From DATLMR01 sp035634255 (GTDB lineage: Bacteria; Acidobacteriota; Blastocatellia; UBA7656): a DNA stretch of 10,909 bases. The stretch covers positions 1 through 10,909 of the forward strand of contig DASQDI010000053.1 of the NCBI GenBank assembly GCA_035634255.1. The letters run 5' to 3'. The translations under genes and the position numbers were made by a program. A model generated the notes under the pieces. The model did not search any database, was not told the DNA's origin, and saw only the letters and a list, made by a program, of their open reading frames with translations. Of the stretch, positions 6,446-10,909 are shown in pieces. Each line of letters starts with the position of its first letter. The stretch's first letter is position 1.

Positions 6446-9400
6446 ATGAAGCGTAGCGACAACGTAGAAGACATATACCCCCTGTCGCCTTTACAGCAAG
6501 GCATGCTTTTCCACGCCCTCTACGACCCGGAGTCGGAAGTTTACTTCGAGCAGTTGAGTTGCACCTTGCGCGGGGACCTCGATACGGACGCCTTGCGGCG
6601 GGCCTGGCAGACCGTCATAGACCGGCACACGATCCTGCGCACGGCGTTCTTCTGGGAGCGGCGGGACAAGCCTCTACAGGTCGTGCGCCGGAAGGCGAGC
6701 CTGCCCTGGCAGCAACAGGACTGGCGAGGGCTATCGACTCTCGAACAGGAGGACCGTTTCAAAGCTTACCTCGAAGAAGACAGGGGCCTCGGCTTCGAGC
6801 TTTCCAAAGCCCCCTTGATGCGCGTGGCCCTCATTCAACTGGCCGAGGACAGGCACTACCTTGTCTGGAGCCACCACCACATACTGCTGGACGGCTGGTC
6901 CGTCGCCCTTGTCATGAACGAAGTCTTCGCGCTGTACGAAGCATTCAGCCGGGGCAGGCAGGCCGACCTCGGGAGCAGTCACCCTTACCGGGAGTACATC
7001 GGCTGGCTGCTCGGGCAGGACATGTCGAAGGCGGAGAGTTTCTGGCGGCAGGCGTTGAAGGGCTTCAGGGAGCCGACCCCGTTGGCGGTCGATTCCGCGC
7101 GCGGGAGCCTGCCGGACGGGAGAGAGAGTTATGGCGAGCAGGAGACGGGCCTGTCGCTCGGGGCGACGGCCGATTTACAGCTTCTTGCGAACCGCCACCA
7201 TTTGACTTTGAACACGCTCGTGCAGGGGGCGTGGGCGCTGCTGCTCGGCTGCTACAGCGGCGAGCAGGACGTTCTGTTCGGCAGCGTGGTCTCCGGCCGC
7301 CCGGCGTCTCTGGAAGGTGTCGAGACGATGATCGGCTTATTCCTCAACACCCTGCCCGTGCGGGCGCGGATTTCGCCGGACCGGCCGGCCCTGTCATGGC
7401 TGAGGGAGTTACAGGAGCAGCAGGTCGAATTGCGGCAGTACGAATACAGCCCTCTCGTGGACGTTCAGGGTTGGAGCGAAGTGCCGCGCGGGAGGCCGCT
7501 GTTCGAGAGCCTGATGGTGTTTGAGAACTATCCCATAGAAGAGTCTTTAGAGCAGGAAGACGCGAGCCTCAGAGTCGACATCACCGACTTGTTCGAGAGG
7601 GCGAATTACCCGCTCACCGTTTTCGCAACGCCCGGCGATAGCCTGTCTCTTCAAATCGTCTATGATTGCCATCGCTTTGACGCGCCGACAATAAGTCGGA
7701 TGCTTGAACACCTGCGGACCCTTCTGGAAGCCATCGCCGCCAACCCTGAGCGGCGTCTGCGCGACCTGTCCGCCCTCACACGATCGGAGCGGCGGCAGGT
7801 TTTGGAGGAGTGGAATCGCACCGGGGCCGATTACCCCTCCGACAAATGCATACACGAGTTGTTTGAAGATCAGGTCGAGCGAACTCCGGACCTTGTAGCC
7901 GTGCAGTTCGGCGGGGAGGGACTCACCTACCGCGAGCTGAACGCCCGCGCGAATCAACTGGCGCGCCACCTGCAAAAGCTGGGCGTGGGGCCGGAGGCGC
8001 TGGTCGGCGTCTGCCTGGAACGCTCGACGGAGATGATGGTGGGACTGCTCGGCATCCTCAAGGCCGGCGGGGCCTACGTGCCTCTCGACCCGTCCTACCC
8101 GAAGCAACGCCTGGCATTCATTCTGAAGGATACTGCCGTGCCGGTGCTTTTGACCACGCGGCAGTTGTTGGAAAATCTGCCCGGTCATCAGGCAAGGGCC
8201 GTCTGCCTCGACACGGACTGGGAGGCCATCGCTCGGGAGAGCGACGCGAACCCGCGGGGCGGCGCGACGGCCGATAACCCCGCTTACGTGATCTACACTT
8301 CAGGGTCTACAGGCACGCCGAAGGGGGTGGTGGGCCTTCACCGGGGCGCGATCAATCGCTTCGAGTGGATGTGGGAGACTTACCCCTTCGAGGCAGGCGA
8401 GGCCTGCTGTCAGAAGACCTCTTTGAACTTCCTCGATTCCCTGTGGGAGTTCTTCGGCCCGACCCTGCGGGGAATCAGGCTCGTAATCATCCCCGACGAG
8501 CAGGTGAAGGACCCTCACTTACTGATTGAAACCCTCTCTGAAAATGGGATCACTCGCCTCGTGGTTGTGCCATCGCTGCTGCGCGTTATTCTGGATTCGC
8601 GCGCCGATTTGCAAGGGGCGCTCCCGAGGTTGAAGTACTTGGTCACCAGCGGAGAGGCGCTGCCCGCGGAGTTGCTGCAACGCTTTCGGCAGCAGATGCC
8701 CGAGAGCCTGCTCTTGAATCTGTATGGCATGTCCGAGGCGTCCGCCGATTCGACCTGTTACGATTCGAGCAAGGGCGAGCCGGTCGCGACTGTCCCTATC
8801 GGGCGTCCTATCTTCAACACGCGGGCCTACCTGTTGAATACTTACTTCGAGCCGGTCCCGGTCGGGGTGCCGGGCGACCTGTACGTCGGCGGCGTCGGCC
8901 TGGCGCGCGGCTACCTCAACCGGCCGGACTTGACGGCAGAGAAGTTCATCCCCGACCCGTTCGGCGATCAGCCGGGGGCGAGGCTCTACCGAACGGGTGA
9001 CCTCGCCCGCTTCCTCCGCGACGGCCAGATAGAGTTCGTCGGGCGGGCCGACCATCAGGTGAAGATACGAGGCTTCCGCGTGGAGTTGGGGGAGGTGGAA
9101 GCGGCCCTGAGGGAGCATGAGTCCATAAGGCAGTGCGTGGTGGTGGCGCGAGAAGAGACCCCCGGCGACAGGCGTCTGGTCGCGTACGTGGTCGCTCAGG
9201 ACCCCTCCGCTTACGACGGCGGCGAGTTGCGCGACTACCTGAAGGGGGCGTTGCCCGCCTACATGTTGCCCTCGGCTTTCGTGCCGCTTGAAGCCTTGCC
9301 CTTAACCCCGAACGGCAAAATCGACCGCCTTGCGCTGCCGGCACCCCGGCGGGCGGGCGGGGAGTGGGAAGCCGGATACGTCGCCCCGCGCTCGCCTGTC

Positions 9401-9736
9401 GAGGAAGTCCTTGCCGAGATCTGGGCCGAGGTCCTGCGTGTTGATCGAGTGGGCGCTCACGACAACTTTTTCGAGCTGGGCGGCCACTCGTTAATCGCCA
9501 CGCAGGTAGTCTCCCGCGTCTACGAAACCTTCCAGAGCAGGTTGCCCTTGCGCAAGGTGTTTGAGGAGCCGACGGTGGCGGGCCTCGCGACGGCACTGCT
9601 GGATTCGGGCGACCGAAGAAAAATAGAGCGCACCGCCGAGCTGTTGCTTGAAGTGGCTCAACTCTCGGACGAAGAAGCCGAGCGATTACTCGAAGAGAAA
9701 CTCTGCCAGGTTAGCGAAGGGGGGCGAAATGAGTAG
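6446..9736 (+). CDS. Single-module NRPS (C-A-T), predicted to activate beta-alanine
   Basis: A 1096-residue one-module synthetase. The condensation domain (about 8-450) opens with SPLQQGMLFH, typical of domains accepting a D-residue, and has HHILLDG (144-150; catalytic H145). The adenylation domain (about 468-960) has A3 YTSGSTGTPKG (617-627), A7 YRTGDLARF and A10 PNGKIDR. Aligned by eye to the GrsA Phe pocket, the ten code residues are L663, D664, W667, V706, V733, S735, L759, A767, D768 and K958. This differs at two conservative positions from the beta-alanine code VDWVISLADK. Replacement of the usual first Asp by Leu and an Asp at position nine fit a beta-amino group. The carrier domain (about 975-1050) has LGGHSL with phosphopantetheine Ser1015. 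There is no epimerase, tailoring domain or thioesterase. The acidic helical tail (about 1060-1090) probably docks to the next synthetase, whose gene overlaps by 8 bases. The first ~9 residues may dock to the E-ending NRPS upstream. Confidence 0.95.
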   Translation: MKRSDNVEDIYPLSPLQQGMLFHALYDPESEVYFEQLSCTLRGDLDTDALRRAWQTVIDRHTILRTAFFWERRDKPLQVVRRKASLPWQQQDWRGLSTLEQEDRFKAYLEEDRGLGFELSKAPLMRVALIQLAEDRHYLVWSHHHILLDGWSVALVMNEVFALYEAFSRGRQADLGSSHPYREYIGWLLGQDMSKAESFWRQALKGFREPTPLAVDSARGSLPDGRESYGEQETGLSLGATADLQLLANRHHLTLNTLVQGAWALLLGCYSGEQDVLFGSVVSGRPASLEGVETMIGLFLNTLPVRARISPDRPALSWLRELQEQQVELRQYEYSPLVDVQGWSEVPRGRPLFESLMVFENYPIEESLEQEDASLRVDITDLFERANYPLTVFATPGDSLSLQIVYDCHRFDAPTISRMLEHLRTLLEAIAANPERRLRDLSALTRSERRQVLEEWNRTGADYPSDKCIHELFEDQVERTPDLVAVQFGGEGLTYRELNARANQLARHLQKLGVGPEALVGVCLERSTEMMVGLLGILKAGGAYVPLDPSYPKQRLAFILKDTAVPVLLTTRQLLENLPGHQARAVCLDTDWEAIARESDANPRGGATADNPAYVIYTSGSTGTPKGVVGLHRGAINRFEWMWETYPFEAGEACCQKTSLNFLDSLWEFFGPTLRGIRLVIIPDEQVKDPHLLIETLSENGITRLVVVPSLLRVILDSRADLQGALPRLKYLVTSGEALPAELLQRFRQQMPESLLLNLYGMSEASADSTCYDSSKGEPVATVPIGRPIFNTRAYLLNTYFEPVPVGVPGDLYVGGVGLARGYLNRPDLTAEKFIPDPFGDQPGARLYRTGDLARFLRDGQIEFVGRADHQVKIRGFRVELGEVEAALREHESIRQCVVVAREETPGDRRLVAYVVAQDPSAYDGGELRDYLKGALPAYMLPSAFVPLEALPLTPNGKIDRLALPAPRRAGGEWEAGYVAPRSPVEEVLAEIWAEVLRVDRVGAHDNFFELGGHSLIATQVVSRVYETFQSRLPLRKVFEEPTVAGLATALLDSGDRRKIERTAELLLEVAQLSDEEAERLLEEKLCQVSEGGRNE

Positions 9737-10909
9737 ACTTACTAAACGCGCGATCAATCTGACGGCTGAGAAGCGGGCGCTGCTTGAGGCGCTGCTGCGT
9801 GAGGAAGGTGTCGAGCCGTCAACGCCTCAGAGAATCCCGCGCAGAAAAGACCTCGGCCCCGTACCTCTGTCGTTCGCTCAGCAAAGGCTATGGTTTTTGG
9901 ATCAATTATCGCCGGGCAATGCCGCTTACAACATTCCGGAGGCGATTCGTCTGAGCGGGCGGCTCGACACAAAGACTCTGGAGGAGAGCCTCTCCGAGAT
10001 CGTGAGGAGACATGAAGTATTAAGAACGAGCTTCCCGACGGTGGGGGGGATGCCGGTGCAGGAGATCGCGCCGCCGCAACCGGTGAGAGTGCCGGTCATA
10101 GATTTGACCGCGCTGCCGGAGGCCGAGCGAGAAGCTAGAGCCGAGAGCTTGGCCTCCGAAGAGGCCGCCCGGCCTTTTGACCTTCAGAGGGGGCCGCTGC
10201 TGAGGGCGGCTTTGCTGCGTCTGGGCGCGGAGTCCCACGTCCTCTTATTCACGATGCATCACATCATCAGCGACGCCTGGTCGATGGAGGTGCTGGTGAG
10301 GGAAGTCGCCTCGCTCTACGAGGCCTTCTCCCGCGGCGAGCCGTCGCCGCTGGGGGACCTCCCCCTGCAGTACGCGGACTTCGCCCTCTGGCAGAGGGGC
10401 CCCTCTCAGGCCGCCCTCCTCGACCGGCAGCTCTCCTACTGGGAGCGCACGCTGGCCGGGGCCCCTAGCCTGCTGGAGCTGCCGACCGACAGGCCGAGGC
10501 CCGCCGCCCAGACCTACCGCGGGGCGAGCCTGCCTATAGAGCTGGGCCGGGGGCTGACGCTGAGGCTGCGGGAGCTGGCGGGGCGGGAGGGGGTGACGCT
10601 GTTCATGGCGCTGCTTGCGGCCTACAGGGTGCTGCTGTACAGGCTGAGCGGGCGGGGTGACGTATCGGTCGGGGTGCCGATAGCCGGGAGGAACAGGGCG
10701 GAGGTGGAGGGGCTGATAGGGTTCTTCGTCAACACGTTGGTGATGAGGGGGGAGGTGAGGGGGTGGGAGAGCTTCGAGGAGGTGATGAGGAGGGAGAGGG
10801 AGGTTGTGCTGGGCGCGTTCGGGAACCAGGAGGTGCCGTTCGAGCGTGTGGTCGAGCAGGTGCGGCCCGAGCGGAGCCTCAGCTACTCGCCTCTGTTTCA
10901 GGTAGCGTT
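9729..10909 (+). CDS. NRPS, 5' end only: docking helix and LCL-type condensation domain (partial)
   Basis: Begins at ATG 9729, overlapping the preceding NRPS stop (ATGAGTAG), with AAGGGGGG (9717-9724) 4 bases upstream; open to the window end (393 codons seen). Residues 9-30 form a charged helix (LTAEKRALLEALLREEG) of the kind that precedes condensation domains and can dock to an upstream carrier protein. The condensation domain starts with VPLSFAQQRLWFLDQL (about 45-60), typical of the LCL subtype that joins two non-D residues. This fits an upstream module that loads achiral beta-alanine and has no epimerase. The active site reads HHIISDA (177-183): the catalytic His178 and Asp182 are present, with Ala in place of the usual final Gly. 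Later motifs are LQYADFALWQ (213-222), GVPIAGRN (315-322) and GFFVNTLVMR (331-340). Codon use shifts strongly to AGG and GGG after about 10490. Module content beyond this domain is not visible. Confidence 0.93.
   Translation, partial: MSRLTKRAINLTAEKRALLEALLREEGVEPSTPQRIPRRKDLGPVPLSFAQQRLWFLDQLSPGNAAYNIPEAIRLSGRLDTKTLEESLSEIVRRHEVLRTSFPTVGGMPVQEIAPPQPVRVPVIDLTALPEAEREARAESLASEEAARPFDLQRGPLLRAALLRLGAESHVLLFTMHHIISDAWSMEVLVREVASLYEAFSRGEPSPLGDLPLQYADFALWQRGPSQAALLDRQLSYWERTLAGAPSLLELPTDRPRPAAQTYRGASLPIELGRGLTLRLRELAGREGVTLFMALLAAYRVLLYRLSGRGDVSVGVPIAGRNRAEVEGLIGFFVNTLVMRGEVRGWESFEEVMRREREVVLGAFGNQEVPFERVVEQVRPERSLSYSPLFQVA

Noticed and set aside
6559..7524. Overlapping + strand frame of 321 codons within the NRPS
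   Set aside because: It is an out-of-frame shadow of the condensation domain, with no domain signature of its own.

Overview
The window is the middle of a nonribosomal peptide synthetase (NRPS) gene cluster from a bacterium of moderately high GC content. Every supported gene lies on the + strand. The 808-residue permease with two tandem MacB/FtsX units resembles the 'ADOP' orphan permeases that are especially numerous in Acidobacteriota. Together with the NRPS style, this points to a soil acidobacterium, but the taxonomic call is an inference from a single gene family.

Layout: (1) positions 2-472 are the 3' end of an NRPS gene, namely the end of an epimerization domain with a C-terminal tail and no thioesterase. 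(2) A 5-kb block of tailoring and transport genes follows: a heme-oxygenase-like diiron oxidase fused to a cupin (724-2211), a Rieske [2Fe-2S] ferredoxin whose start overlaps it (2199-2528), a TPR-bearing protein-arginine-methyltransferase-like enzyme (2643-3800), and a duplicated MacB/FtsX-type permease (3804-6230). (3) NRPS genes resume with a complete C-A-T module (6446-9736). Its adenylation pocket reads L-D-W-V-V-S-L-A-D-K, close to the beta-alanine code. (4) The next NRPS gene starts at 9729, overlaps the previous one by 8 bases, and runs off the window inside its first condensation domain.

How the genes may work together: an arginine N-methyltransferase-like enzyme next to an HDO-cupin protein is the pairing (SznE and SznF) that turns arginine into the N-nitrosourea amino acid of streptozotocin. 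Counting along the HDO domain, all seven diiron ligand positions remembered from SznF occur here at one constant offset, six of them identical and one changed from Glu to Asp. In the cupin, two of the three iron-binding histidines (the HxH pair) are replaced by Arg and Asn. The likeliest reading is a variant that N-hydroxylates an arginine or methylarginine but may not carry out the nitrosourea-forming rearrangement. The Rieske protein may feed electrons to it. The modified amino acid would then be loaded by an adenylation domain outside this window and built into a peptide containing a D-residue followed by beta-alanine. The permease could export the product.

At sequence scale, both window edges have extreme G-over-C strand skew and AGG/GGG codon preference inside NRPS coding sequence. 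One of these patches (70-94) is a textbook G-quadruplex motif.
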